NCBI RefSeq assembly: GCF_008843165.1
Contig: NZ_CP044427.1
Span: 3,162,001-3,226,000 of the forward strand
Direction: 5' to 3'
Length of the DNA: 64,000 bases
Origin: Ornithinimicrobium pratense
GTDB lineage: Bacteria; Actinomycetota; Actinomycetes; Actinomycetales; Dermatophilaceae
This document shows, piece by piece, positions 42,975 through 52,344 of the stretch. Position numbers and translations under genes: made by a program. The first letter of the stretch is position 1, and each line of letters starts with the position of its first letter. The notes under the pieces were generated by a model. The model searched no databases and was not told the origin of the DNA. It was given only the letters and a program-made list of their open reading frames with translations.

Positions 42975-43706
42975 GTGACTGAGCCTGCCTTCTTGTCTCT
43001 TCATGCTGAGGATCCCGTGACCCGACCTGCCTGGCTGATCCCGCTGGAGGCTGCGCCGGCTGCCTTCAAGACGACCCTTGGAGCCCTCAAGGACTGCTCC
43101 ATCCCCTACATCATCGTGGGTCCTGAGCTCGTTCGTGAGCAACTGGACCAGGACACGCCACTGGCCTCGATCGTGCACGGCGGAGCCATCACCCCCCAGC
43201 TCATCGACGTGCAACGGTGGCTAGCCGAGTTTCATGTGCCCACCCTCGTCCTCGTCGAGGCACTGACCGACCACTACGAGGCGAGCCTCTTGGACCGGGG
43301 AGCGCGCGATGTAGTGGGGATCCCCGCCTCCACTCGCAAGTTGCGCAGCCGACTGGATGCACTCGTCCGCTCTGAGCGCATCGAGCCGGTCCGGTCCAGC
43401 CTGCCAGACCTCATCTCCGTCGCCGGGACTATCGACATTCACCTACGGCAACGCACCGTCGACGTAGGGACTCGGCGGGTCAGCCTCACGAAGTCCGAGT
43501 TCCAGATCCTGCTAGCCCTCGCCCTGAGCCAGGGCGACGTGGTGCCCCGCAGCGAACTCTCGGTTGCCACCGGCAAAGCAAACCTCAGCAACCGGGCGCT
43601 GGAGTCGCATATCAGCCGCACCCGGATGAAACTGCGCGCCGCCGGGGCTCCGGATTGCATCGACTCGGTGCGGTCGATCGGCTATCGGCTGCAGGCCATT
43701 CAGTGA
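42975..43706 (+). CDS. Winged-helix transcription regulator with degenerate receiver-like N-terminus
   Basis: The protein has 243 residues. The C-terminal about 95 residues are an OmpR/PhoB-type DNA-binding domain: VSLTKSEFQILLALALSQGD, ALESHISRTRMKLR and IDSVRSIGYRLQ. The N-terminal about 130 residues have alternating beta/alpha character ending RGARDVVGIPASTRKLRSRL, like the last part of a receiver. No clear phospho-acceptor Asp in the usual IMD-x-x-MP context is seen. It may respond to binding rather than phosphorylation. There is no adjacent kinase. It stands between the dap-like operon and rmlB. Confidence 0.8.
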   Translation: MTEPAFLSLHAEDPVTRPAWLIPLEAAPAAFKTTLGALKDCSIPYIIVGPELVREQLDQDTPLASIVHGGAITPQLIDVQRWLAEFHVPTLVLVEALTDHYEASLLDRGARDVVGIPASTRKLRSRLDALVRSERIEPVRSSLPDLISVAGTIDIHLRQRTVDVGTRRVSLTKSEFQILLALALSQGDVVPRSELSVATGKANLSNRALESHISRTRMKLRAAGAPDCIDSVRSIGYRLQAIQ

Positions 43707-43777
43707 TGGCGGGTGGACCCAGATCGACCGGGGCACCTTGCCCCCCGCAGCCCTCCGGCGCGGGGGCCATGACCAGA

Positions 43778-44799
<1,022 letters not shown>

Positions 44800-44800
<1 letters not shown>

Positions 44801-46200
44801 TGGCTGACCTGAGTGTCCGGTCGACCGCCATCCCTGGCCTGCTCGTGGTGGACCTCGCGGTCCATGGCGATGCGCGGGGTTGGTTCAAGGAGAACTGGCA
44901 GCGGGCGAAGATGACCGCGCTGGGCCTGCCCGACTTTGGCCCGGTGCAGCACTCGGTGGCGCACAACGGGCCGGCCGGGGTGACCCGGGGTATCCACGCC
45001 GAGCCGTGGGACAAGCTGGTCTCCATCGCCCACGGCCGCGTCTTCGGCGCCTGGGTCGACCTGCGCGAGGGACCTACCTTCGGCACACTGCACACCGAGG
45101 AGCTGGACGAGCACACGGCAGTGTTCGTGCCCCGCGGGGTCGGCAACTCCTACCAGACCCTGACCCAGGACACGGTCTACTCCTATCTGGTCAACGACCA
45201 CTGGTCACCCGATGCGTCCTACACGATGCTGAACCTGGCCGATGAGACCGTGTCCGTGCCGTGGCCGATCCCGCTAGCGGACGCGGAGATCTCGGACAAG
45301 GATCGGGCCCACCCGCGGCTGGCTGACGTGATCCCGGTCCTGGACCGGAGGACCCTCATCCTGGGGCGTACGGGACAGCTGGGCCGGGCCCTGTCCGCGG
45401 CACTGCCGCAGGCGCGGGTCATCGGACGGGACGAGCTGGACCTGGCCGACCCGGACGCCATCGCCCGTTTCGACTGGGGCGGTGTGGCCACCGTGGTCAA
45501 CGCCGCGGCGTACACGGCCGTCGACGCCGCCGAGACTCAGCAGGGGCGGCAAGAGGCCTGGGCCGCGAACGCCTCCAGCGTGGCTGCGTTGGCCCGGGCC
45601 GCGGTCGAGCACCGGTTCACCCTGGTGCACTACTCCAGCGACTACGTCTTCGATGGCACCGCCGACGCCTACCGCGAGAGCGACCCGCTGTGCCCGTTAG
45701 GCGTCTACGGGCAAGCCAAAGCCGCCGGGGACCTGGCCGTCAGCATCGCGCCCCGCCACTACCTGATCCGCACCTCCTGGGTCGTGGGCGAGGGGAAGAA
45801 CTTCGTGACCACCATGGCCGGCCTCGCCGACCGTGGCGTGTCCCCGTCCGTGGTGGCTGACCAGGTGGGTCGGCTCACCTTCACCACCGACCTGGCGCAA
45901 GCCACCGTCCACCTGCTGGCCACCGGCGCCCCCTACGGCACCTACAACGTCACCAGCAGTGGCGAACCCACCTCGTGGGCAGACATCGCCCGAGAAGTGT
46001 TTAGTCTGCGCGGCGCCGACCCGGCAGCGGTGAGCGAGACCACCACCGCGCAGTACACCGCAGGGGCCACCAGCCCGGTCGCGCCCCGCCCGGCCCGTTC
46101 AGTCCTGTCCCTGGACAAGATCCAGGCCACCGGGTTCACGCCGAGCGACCAGGGCGCCGCCTTGGCCGCATACCTGCACCGAGAGGACGAGCAGCGATGA
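44800..46200 (+). CDS. Fused dTDP-4-dehydrorhamnose 3,5-epimerase / 4-reductase (RmlC-RmlD)
   Basis: The protein has 466 residues. The N-terminal about 185 residues are RmlC-like ([44 protein letters not shown]). From about residue 185 an RmlD reductase follows ([35 protein letters not shown] with Tyr/Lys, [15 protein letters not shown]). The fusion channels the last two steps to dTDP-L-rhamnose. ATG at 44800 overlaps rmlB, and the stop overlaps rmlA (ATGA). Such fusions are known in actinobacteria. Confidence 0.95.
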
Positions 46201-47060
46201 AGGGCATCATCCTGGCCGGGGGCACCGGTTCCCGGCTGCACCCGATCACCCAAGGCATCAGCAAGCAGCTGGTCCCGGTCTATGACAAGCCGATGATCTA
46301 CTACCCCCTCTCGACGTTGATGCTCGCCGACATCCGCGACGTGCTGGTCATCACCACCCCGCACGAAGCCGAGCAGTTCCAACGCCTGCTGCGCGACGGG
46401 TCACAGTTCGGGATCAACATCACCTACACCGTCCAGGCCTCCCCCGACGGCCTGGCCCAGGCCTTCCTCCTCGGCGCTGACCACGTCGCCGGGCAGCCGT
46501 CCTGCCTCATCCTGGGCGACAACATCTTCTACGGACCCGGACTGGGCACCCAGCTGAGCCGTTTTGAGGACCTGCACGGTGCCGCTGTCTTCGGGTACCG
46601 CGTCGCTGACCCCACCGCCTACGGTGTCGTTGAGTTCGACGAAGAAGGGCGGGCGATCTCGCTGGAGGAGAAGCCCGCCGAGCCCAAGAGCTCCTACGCC
46701 ATCCCCGGGCTGTACTTCTACGACGAACGCGTCGTCGACTACGCACGCGAGTTGCGTCCTTCGGCCCGTGGCGAGCTGGAGATCACCGACCTCAACCGGC
46801 GCTACCTCGAACAGGGCGAGCTGCAGGTCGAGATCCTGCCCCGCGGCACCGCCTGGCTCGACACCGGCACCTTCGACTCCCTCAACGACGCCTCCAACTT
46901 CGTCCGCACCCTGGAGGCCCGCCAGGGCTACAAGATCGGCGCCCCCGAAGAAGTCGCCTGGCGACAAGGGTTCCTCACCGACGACGAACTCACCGAGCGC
47001 GCCGAACCACTACGCAAGTCCGGCTACGGCGACTACCTACTCGGGCTGCTGCAGCACTAA
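46197..47060 (+). CDS. rmlA: Glucose-1-phosphate thymidylyltransferase
   Basis: The protein has 287 residues, standard length. [20 protein letters not shown] and [20 protein letters not shown] are the nucleotide-binding and catalytic region. [30 protein letters not shown] and [14 protein letters not shown] complete the RmlA pattern. It makes dTDP-glucose for the preceding two genes. It is third in a three-gene operon, 17 nt from a convergent gene. Confidence 0.97.
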   Translation: MKGIILAGGTGSRLHPITQGISKQLVPVYDKPMIYYPLSTLMLADIRDVLVITTPHEAEQFQRLLRDGSQFGINITYTVQASPDGLAQAFLLGADHVAGQPSCLILGDNIFYGPGLGTQLSRFEDLHGAAVFGYRVADPTAYGVVEFDEEGRAISLEEKPAEPKSSYAIPGLYFYDERVVDYARELRPSARGELEITDLNRRYLEQGELQVEILPRGTAWLDTGTFDSLNDASNFVRTLEARQGYKIGAPEEVAWRQGFLTDDELTERAEPLRKSGYGDYLLGLLQH

Positions 47061-47077
47061 CAGAGGCCAGACCGTCC

Positions 47078-47317
47078 TCAACCCACCCGGTCATCCACCG
47101 GCACATCTCCCTCGGCGTGCTTCGCGCAGTGGGCGCAACAGTAGAACCGGCCCTCCACCTCGATGCCGTGACCGACGACTTTGCAGCCGCAGTGCTCACA
47201 GATCGGCGCCATCTTGTGGATCGCGCACTCGAAACTGTCGAAGGTGTGCGTTTGGCCGGCCGCCACCACCTCGAAGCTCTTGTCGTAGTCGTTGCCGCAG
47301 ACCTCGCAGATCGCCAT
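47078..47317 (-). CDS. Small Cys-rich putative metal-binding protein
   Basis: The protein has 79 residues. CEVCGNDYDKSFEV, FECAIHKMAPICEHCGCKV and FYCCAHCAKHA give two C-x-x-C knuckles plus further Cys/His pairs, consistent with zinc-ribbon or metallothionein-like folding. ATG at 47317 is preceded by AGAGGA. The gene is monocistronic between convergent rmlA and the GNAT gene. Function is unknown; metal storage or a redox role is conjecture. Confidence 0.75.
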   Translation of the reverse strand: MAICEVCGNDYDKSFEVVAAGQTHTFDSFECAIHKMAPICEHCGCKVVGHGIEVEGRFYCCAHCAKHAEGDVPVDDRVG

Positions 47318-47423
47318 GATCGTGTCCTCTCCCGGGCCGATCGGGGGCCGGCCCGATCCCCCGACGGTAGAGGGGCGACTCCTCGGCTGCCACTCGACGC
47401 CGGGGAGGGGCACAGGCCGAGGG

Positions 47424-47969
47424 TCAGGACCCGATCGACAGCACAGTCGTCTCCGGCCACGGGTCGGACACCAGCCGGCCGTAGGTCAGCACGTCGACCC
47501 GCTCACCGTTGATGAGGAACTTCCCCCGCTCCCGGCCCTCCTGCACGAAGCCGGCCGCCAGCGCCACCCGCCCCGAGGCTGGGTTGTTGACCCGGTGGCC
47601 CAGCTCCAGCCGCTCCATGCCTGCCCCGGTGGGCGCGGGCTGCAGGGCCCAGTCCGCGACCGTCGCCACGGCGCGCCCGGTCACCCCGAGGCCGCGGTGC
47701 GCCGCGTGCATCCAGTAGAAGACCCAGCCGTTTCGGTTGGCCTCGTCGACGCCGACCGCCACCAGCCCGACCACCCGGTCACCGGTGCACACCGCGAAAG
47801 AGTGCCGCGTCGGCCCCTGGAGCCACGCCACATAGCCCTGTGCCGACGCGAGGTCGGTGACGTCCCCCTGCCGCGCCATGTCGGGCGCGGACAAGAAGGC
47901 CTCGAGGACGGCCTCAGCGTCACCCTCGCGCACCGGCCGCAGCCGGTATTCGCCCAACTCACGGCTCAC
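47424..47969 (-). CDS. GNAT-family N-acetyltransferase (RimJ/RimL-like)
   Basis: The protein has 181 residues. YRLRPVREGDAEAVLEAFL opens the fold, GVDEANRNGWVFYWMHAAHRGLGVTGRAV holds the acetyl-CoA loop (HRGLGVTG), and ELGHRVNNPASGRVALAAGF is the RimJ/L-type late block. It likely acetylates an N-terminus or an amine. GTG at 47969 overlaps the AsnC-regulator stop (GTGA), so the pair is co-transcribed. Confidence 0.88.
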   Translation of the reverse strand: MSRELGEYRLRPVREGDAEAVLEAFLSAPDMARQGDVTDLASAQGYVAWLQGPTRHSFAVCTGDRVVGLVAVGVDEANRNGWVFYWMHAAHRGLGVTGRAVATVADWALQPAPTGAGMERLELGHRVNNPASGRVALAAGFVQEGRERGKFLINGERVDVLTYGRLVSDPWPETTVLSIGS

Positions 47970-48457
47970 GTCACCCACTCCTCGAAGATCAGCCAGGTCC
48001 GGGTGCCACGGACGCCGGGGATGGCCTGGATCTGCCCCAGCACCACCTCGCGCAGCTCGTGGTTGTCGTGCGCGCGCACCTGCACCAGCATGTCGAACTC
48101 GGCGCCCACCAGTGCCACCCGCTCCACCCCCGGCAGCTCGCTGAGGGCGTCGCGGACCTCGCGCCAGGAGCCCTGCTGGATCGACACCGAGACATAGGCC
48201 GCGGTGGCCAGGCCGAGCCGGTCGGGGTCGACCTGCGCGGCATACCCGGTGATCACGCCGTCGCGGTGCAGCCGTTCCAGGCGCGTGTAGGCGCTGGCCC
48301 GGGAGATGTGCACCTGCTCGGCCAGGGCGCGCACCGAGAGCCGTCCGTCGGCGCGCAGCAACGCGACGATCTGCCGGTCCGTGTCGTCCAGGGCAGCCAC
48401 CTGTCTGCCGGAGCCCGCGCGCGGCGCACCGTGACTGGACGTCTGGCTCCTGGGCAT
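47966..48457 (-). CDS. Lrp/AsnC-family regulator, probably of the oxo-acid dehydrogenase operon
   Basis: The protein has 163 residues. LDDTDRQIVALLRADGRLSV and ALAEQVHISRASAYTRLERL form the N-terminal helix-turn-helix. AYVSVSIQQGSWREVRDAL and VALVGAEFDMLVQVRAHDN are the ligand-sensing RAM domain. An N-terminal extension of about 22 residues is basic. It is divergent from the E1 alpha gene with 107 bp between, the classic BkdR arrangement, so control by branched-chain amino acids is likely. Confidence 0.9.
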   Translation of the reverse strand: MPRSQTSSHGAPRAGSGRQVAALDDTDRQIVALLRADGRLSVRALAEQVHISRASAYTRLERLHRDGVITGYAAQVDPDRLGLATAAYVSVSIQQGSWREVRDALSELPGVERVALVGAEFDMLVQVRAHDNHELREVVLGQIQAIPGVRGTRTWLIFEEWVT

Positions 48458-48564
48458 ACCGCAAGCATGCCAGATGTCCACACTTGCCCCTAGGGATAGA
48501 ACGGAAGCCCACCCAGGAGCGACGATAGGGGGCAGACGTCTATCGCCCAGACACAGGAGTCTGC

Positions 48565-49716
48565 ATGACCAGCGACATCGCCGACCTCCTCCCCTGCCCC
48601 GAGCCAGTGCGCTTCCTCGCGCCGGACGGGACCAGGGTGGAGCTCTCCGAGCAGGCTGCCGCGCGCGGCTACGCCTTCCCCGAGCCCGAGGAGCTCCTCG
48701 CCGTGTGGCGGGCAATGGTGCTCGGGCGCCGCTTCGACGCCCAGTCCACCGCGCTGACCAAGCAGGGCCGGCTGGCGGTCTACCCCAGCTCGCGAGGGCA
48801 GGACGCCTGCCAGGTCGCGCCGATCCTGGCGCTGGAGGAGCAGGACTGGGTCTTCCCGACCTACCGCGACTCGATGGCCCTGGTCACCCGCGGCATCGAC
48901 CCGGTCGGCGTGCTGACCCTGCTGCGCGGTGACTGGCACTGCGGCTACGACCCGCAGGCGACCCGCACCGCCCCGCAGTGCACCCCGCTCGCCACCCAGG
49001 CCGTCCACGCCGCCGGCAGCGCGCACGCGCTCGACCGTCGCGGCGCCGACGCGGTCGCCCTCTGCCTCATCGGCGACGGCGCGACCTCCGAGGGCGACTT
49101 CCACGAGGGTCTCAACTTCGCGGCCGTCTTCAACACCCCGACCGTCTACCTGGTGCAGAACAACAAATATGCGATCTCCGTCCCCCTCGCCAAGCAGACC
49201 AAGGCACCCACCCTGGCCTATAAGGGGATCGGGTATGGCGTGCGCTCCGAGCAGGTGGACGGCAACGACCCCGCCGCGGTGCTGGCCGTGATGCAGGCCG
49301 CCTGCCGGCACGCCCGCGAGGGCAAGGGCCCGGTGCTGGTCGAGGCGCACACCTACCGGATGGAGGCGCACACCAACGCCGACGACGCCACCCGCTACCG
49401 CACCCCCGACGAGGTCGACGAGTGGACCGGGCAGGACCCGATCGTGCGTCTGCAGACCTGGCTGGTCGCCGAGGGCCACCTCGACGAGGAGCAGATCGAG
49501 CAGGTCAGGGCCGAGGCCGAGGAGCAGGCGGCCGACCTGCGCGACCGGATGAACCTCGAGCCGGTCGTTGAGCCGCTCTCGCTGTTCGAGCACGTGTATG
49601 CCGAGCCCACCCCCCAGCTGCTCGAGCAGCGGGCGATGGTGCAGACCGAGCTGGCCGGGCAGGCCGCGAGCGCCGACAGCCCCGGTCAGGACGCGATGGA
49701 GGAGAGCACCCGATGA
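48565..49716 (+). CDS. bkdA: Branched-chain 2-oxo acid (or pyruvate) dehydrogenase E1, alpha subunit
   Basis: The protein has 383 residues. YPSSRGQDACQVAPILAL and TYRDSMALVTRGIDPV are E1-alpha blocks. The thiamine-diphosphate motif runs GDGATSEGDFHEGLNFAAV to VQNN. HTYRMEAHTNADDATRYR is the phosphorylation-loop-like region. It decarboxylates branched 2-oxo acids and passes acyl groups to E2. ACAGGAG precedes the ATG. Its stop overlaps the beta gene (ATGA). Branched-chain rather than pyruvate specificity is inferred from the neighbouring AsnC regulator. Confidence 0.92.
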   Translation: MTSDIADLLPCPEPVRFLAPDGTRVELSEQAAARGYAFPEPEELLAVWRAMVLGRRFDAQSTALTKQGRLAVYPSSRGQDACQVAPILALEEQDWVFPTYRDSMALVTRGIDPVGVLTLLRGDWHCGYDPQATRTAPQCTPLATQAVHAAGSAHALDRRGADAVALCLIGDGATSEGDFHEGLNFAAVFNTPTVYLVQNNKYAISVPLAKQTKAPTLAYKGIGYGVRSEQVDGNDPAAVLAVMQAACRHAREGKGPVLVEAHTYRMEAHTNADDATRYRTPDEVDEWTGQDPIVRLQTWLVAEGHLDEEQIEQVRAEAEEQAADLRDRMNLEPVVEPLSLFEHVYAEPTPQLLEQRAMVQTELAGQAASADSPGQDAMEESTR

Positions 49717-50741
49717 GCCAGACCACCTTCGCCCAGGCCCTCAACCGGGCCATGCGCGACGCGATGACCCAGGACCCGGACGTGATCGTCATGGGCGAGG
49801 ACGTCGGCGCGCTCGGCGGCGTCTTCCGGATCACCGACGGGCTGACCCGCGACTTCGGCGAGGACCGCTGCATCGACACCCCGCTGGCCGAGGCCGGGAT
49901 CGCCGGCTTCGCGGTGGGGATGGCGATGCAAGGCTTCCGGCCGGTCATCGAGATGCAGTTCGACGCCTTCGGCTACCCCGCCTTCGAGCAGGTCGTCTCG
50001 CACATCGCCAAGCTGCGCAACCGCACCCAGGGCAAGCTGGCGATGCCGATCGTCATCCGCATGCCCTACGCCGGCGGCATCGGTGGTGTGGAGCACCACT
50101 GCGACTCCTCCGAGGGCTACTACATCCACACCCCCGGTCTGCACGTCGTCACCCCCTCGACCCCCGCCGACGCCTACTCGCTGCTGCGCGAGTCGATCTT
50201 CTCCGACGACCCCGTCGTCTTCATGGAGCCCAAGCCGCTCTACTGGTCCAAGGCCGACCTCGACCTGCCGGTTGGCACCGAGCCGATCGGCCGGGCCGCC
50301 GTGCGACGCGAGGGCGCCGACGTCACCCTGATCACCTACGGCCCCCAGGTGCCGACCGCGCTGAAGGCCGCCGAGGTCGCTGCCGCGGAGGAGGACTGGG
50401 ACGTGGAGGTCATCGACCTGCGCACCCTGGTGCCCTTCGACGACGCCACCGTGCAGACCTCCGTGCGCAAGACCGGCCGGGCCGTGGTGCTCGCCGAGGC
50501 GCAGGGCTTCGGTGGCATGGGTGCCGAGATCGCCGCCCGGGTGCAGGAGCGCTGCTTCCACTCCCTGGCCGCGCCGGTGCTGCGGGTTAGCGGGCTGGAC
50601 ATGCCCTACCCGCCGCCGAAGCTGGAGCACACCTACCTGCCCGGCGTGGACCGGGTGCTGGACACCATCGCCCGGCTGCAGTGGGACGACGAGCCGGACC
50701 TCACCCACGCGGGTGCTGGCGGGACGGCGGTGACGGTATGA
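49713..50741 (+). CDS. bkdB: Branched-chain 2-oxo acid dehydrogenase E1, beta subunit
   Basis: The protein has 342 residues. TFAQALNRAMRDAMTQDPDV, MGEDVGALGGVFRITDGL, DTPLAEAGIAGFAVGMAMQG and MPYAGGIGGVEHHCDSSE are all E1-beta signatures. The C-terminal VEVIDLRTLVPFD and HTYLPGVDRVLDTIARLQ finish the transketolase-C domain. It forms the alpha2-beta2 E1 with the preceding product, with coupled translation on both sides (4-nt overlaps). Confidence 0.95.
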   Translation: MSQTTFAQALNRAMRDAMTQDPDVIVMGEDVGALGGVFRITDGLTRDFGEDRCIDTPLAEAGIAGFAVGMAMQGFRPVIEMQFDAFGYPAFEQVVSHIAKLRNRTQGKLAMPIVIRMPYAGGIGGVEHHCDSSEGYYIHTPGLHVVTPSTPADAYSLLRESIFSDDPVVFMEPKPLYWSKADLDLPVGTEPIGRAAVRREGADVTLITYGPQVPTALKAAEVAAAEEDWDVEVIDLRTLVPFDDATVQTSVRKTGRAVVLAEAQGFGGMGAEIAARVQERCFHSLAAPVLRVSGLDMPYPPPKLEHTYLPGVDRVLDTIARLQWDDEPDLTHAGAGGTAVTV

Positions 50742-52243
50742 CGCAGGTCTTCCGTCTCCCCGACCTGGGCGAGGGTCTCACCGAGGCCGAGATCGTCACC
50801 TGGCTCGTCCGCGTCGGCGACGAGGTGGGCATCGACCAGGAGGTCGTCACCGTCGAGACCGCCAAGGCCGCGGTTGACGTGCCCATCCCCTTCGGCGGCA
50901 CGGTCTCGGTCCTGCACGCCCAGGAGGGGCAGGTGCTCCCCGTCGGCGAGCCGCTGATCACCATCGGCGGAAAGGTCGTCGCCGGAGCGGACGCCCCAGG
51001 GGCCGGCGGCGGATCGGCGCCGGCCGGGGCGGACCTACCCACCGGAGCCGGTGGCGAGCAGTACCGCACCGAGGAGCGCGCCGGCGCCCGCGTGCCAGAG
51101 GGTGACGAGGAGGAGGAGGACAAGCCCGAGCGCCCGCTCATCGGGTATGGCGCCAGCGACCAGCCAGTCCGCCGGGCCGGCGGTCGTCGCCGCAGGCCGG
51201 CGCGGTCGGCGCCCGAGCCGTCCGCGGCCGCATCCCCCATCACCTCCGCCAGCGTGTCGCCCGCCCCCTCCCCCGTCACGTCCGCCAGCGTGTCCCCCGC
51301 CGCGTCCCGTAACGGCCGCCAGGCCGTCCGGGTGATCTCGCCCCTGGTGCGCAAGCTGGCCCAGGACGCCGGCGTGGACCTGCAGCAGGTGCGCCCTGGA
51401 CCGACCGGTGTCATCCGCCGCCTCGACCTCGACGCCTACCTCGCGCAGCAGCGGGCAGAGCGTGTCGCCGGTCAGGGGGCAGAGCGTGTCGCCGGCCAGG
51501 GGGCCGCAGACGGCTCGTCCGGTCGGCGGGCAGAGCAGAGCCCCGGCCGTGAGGAGACCCGGATCCCGATCCAGGGCGTGCACCGGATCATGGTCGAGCG
51601 GCTGTCCACGTCGCGGCGGGAGATCCCGGACGCCACCACCTGGGTGGACGTGGACGCGACCCGGCTGATGAAGGCCAAGGACGCGCTCAAGGAGGCGCGG
51701 CCCGAGGCGGGCATCGGCGTGCTCCCCCTGCTGGCGCGGATCGTGGTGGCGGGGCTGACGGCATACCCGGCCCTGAACTCCTCGGTGGACGTCGAGGCGG
51801 GCGAGATCGTCCAGCACGGCGGCATCAACCTGGGCTTCGCGGCGCAAAGCCCACGCGGCCTGGTCGTGCCGGTGGTGCATGACGCGCAGGCCCTGACCAC
51901 GACCGAGCTGGCGCAACGGCTGCGCGAGCTGACCGCCAAGGCGCGGGAGGGGAAGCTGTCACCGGCGGACATGACCGGCGGGACGTTCACCCTCAACAAC
52001 TACGGCGTCTACGGCGTGGACGGCTCGACTCCGATCATCAACCACCCCGAGGCGGCGATGCTGGGTGTGGGCCGGATCGTGGACAAGCCGTGGGTGCACA
52101 AAGGCAAGCTCAAGGTGCGCCAGGTGACCCAGCTGTCGTTCACCTTCGACCACCGGGTCTGCGACGGCGGGACGGCAGGCGGGTTCCTGCGGTTCGTGGC
52201 CGACTGCGTGGAGGATCCGCGGAGGTTGCTGACGGACCTGTAG
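50738..52243 (+). CDS. bkdC: Dihydrolipoamide acyltransferase (E2)
   Basis: The protein has 501 residues. The lipoyl domain is at the N-terminus (FRLPDLGEGLTEAEIVTW, VETAKAAVDVP with the lipoylated Lys). A long Ala/Pro/Ser/Gly linker contains two tandem repeat arrays. The peripheral subunit-binding domain is VISPLVRKLAQDAGVDLQQV. The catalytic domain ends FTFDHRVCDGGTAGGF (His and Asp of HRxxDG). It transfers acyl groups to CoA. No E3 gene follows; E3 is presumably elsewhere. Confidence 0.94.
   Translation: MTQVFRLPDLGEGLTEAEIVTWLVRVGDEVGIDQEVVTVETAKAAVDVPIPFGGTVSVLHAQEGQVLPVGEPLITIGGKVVAGADAPGAGGGSAPAGADLPTGAGGEQYRTEERAGARVPEGDEEEEDKPERPLIGYGASDQPVRRAGGRRRRPARSAPEPSAAASPITSASVSPAPSPVTSASVSPAASRNGRQAVRVISPLVRKLAQDAGVDLQQVRPGPTGVIRRLDLDAYLAQQRAERVAGQGAERVAGQGAADGSSGRRAEQSPGREETRIPIQGVHRIMVERLSTSRREIPDATTWVDVDATRLMKAKDALKEARPEAGIGVLPLLARIVVAGLTAYPALNSSVDVEAGEIVQHGGINLGFAAQSPRGLVVPVVHDAQALTTTELAQRLRELTAKAREGKLSPADMTGGTFTLNNYGVYGVDGSTPIINHPEAAMLGVGRIVDKPWVHKGKLKVRQVTQLSFTFDHRVCDGGTAGGFLRFVADCVEDPRRLLTDL
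51233..51304 (+). repeat. Tandem 36-nt repeat in the E2 linker
   Basis: Two in-frame copies (51233-51268, 51269-51304) encode SPITSASVSPAP and SPVTSASVSPAA. They lie in the flexible linker between the lipoyl and subunit-binding domains. Confidence 0.8.
51455..51502 (+). repeat. Tandem 24-nt repeat in the second E2 linker
   Basis: Two copies (51455-51478, 51479-51502) differ at one base and encode AERVAGQG twice, just before the catalytic domain. They are recent in-frame linker expansions. Confidence 0.85.
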
Positions 52244-52344
52244 CCCGCTGACGGACCCGCGGCACCCGGGCAGGGGCGCTGCTGGCGGGCGAGAACTGTG
52301 CGGCCGAACTAGTCTGCGCTCACCCTTCCGAAAGGTCCGCGCCG

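Noticed and set aside
51455..51502. Possible CRISPR-like repeat
   Set aside because: Only two adjoining in-frame copies without spacers inside the E2 gene; this is a protein linker expansion.
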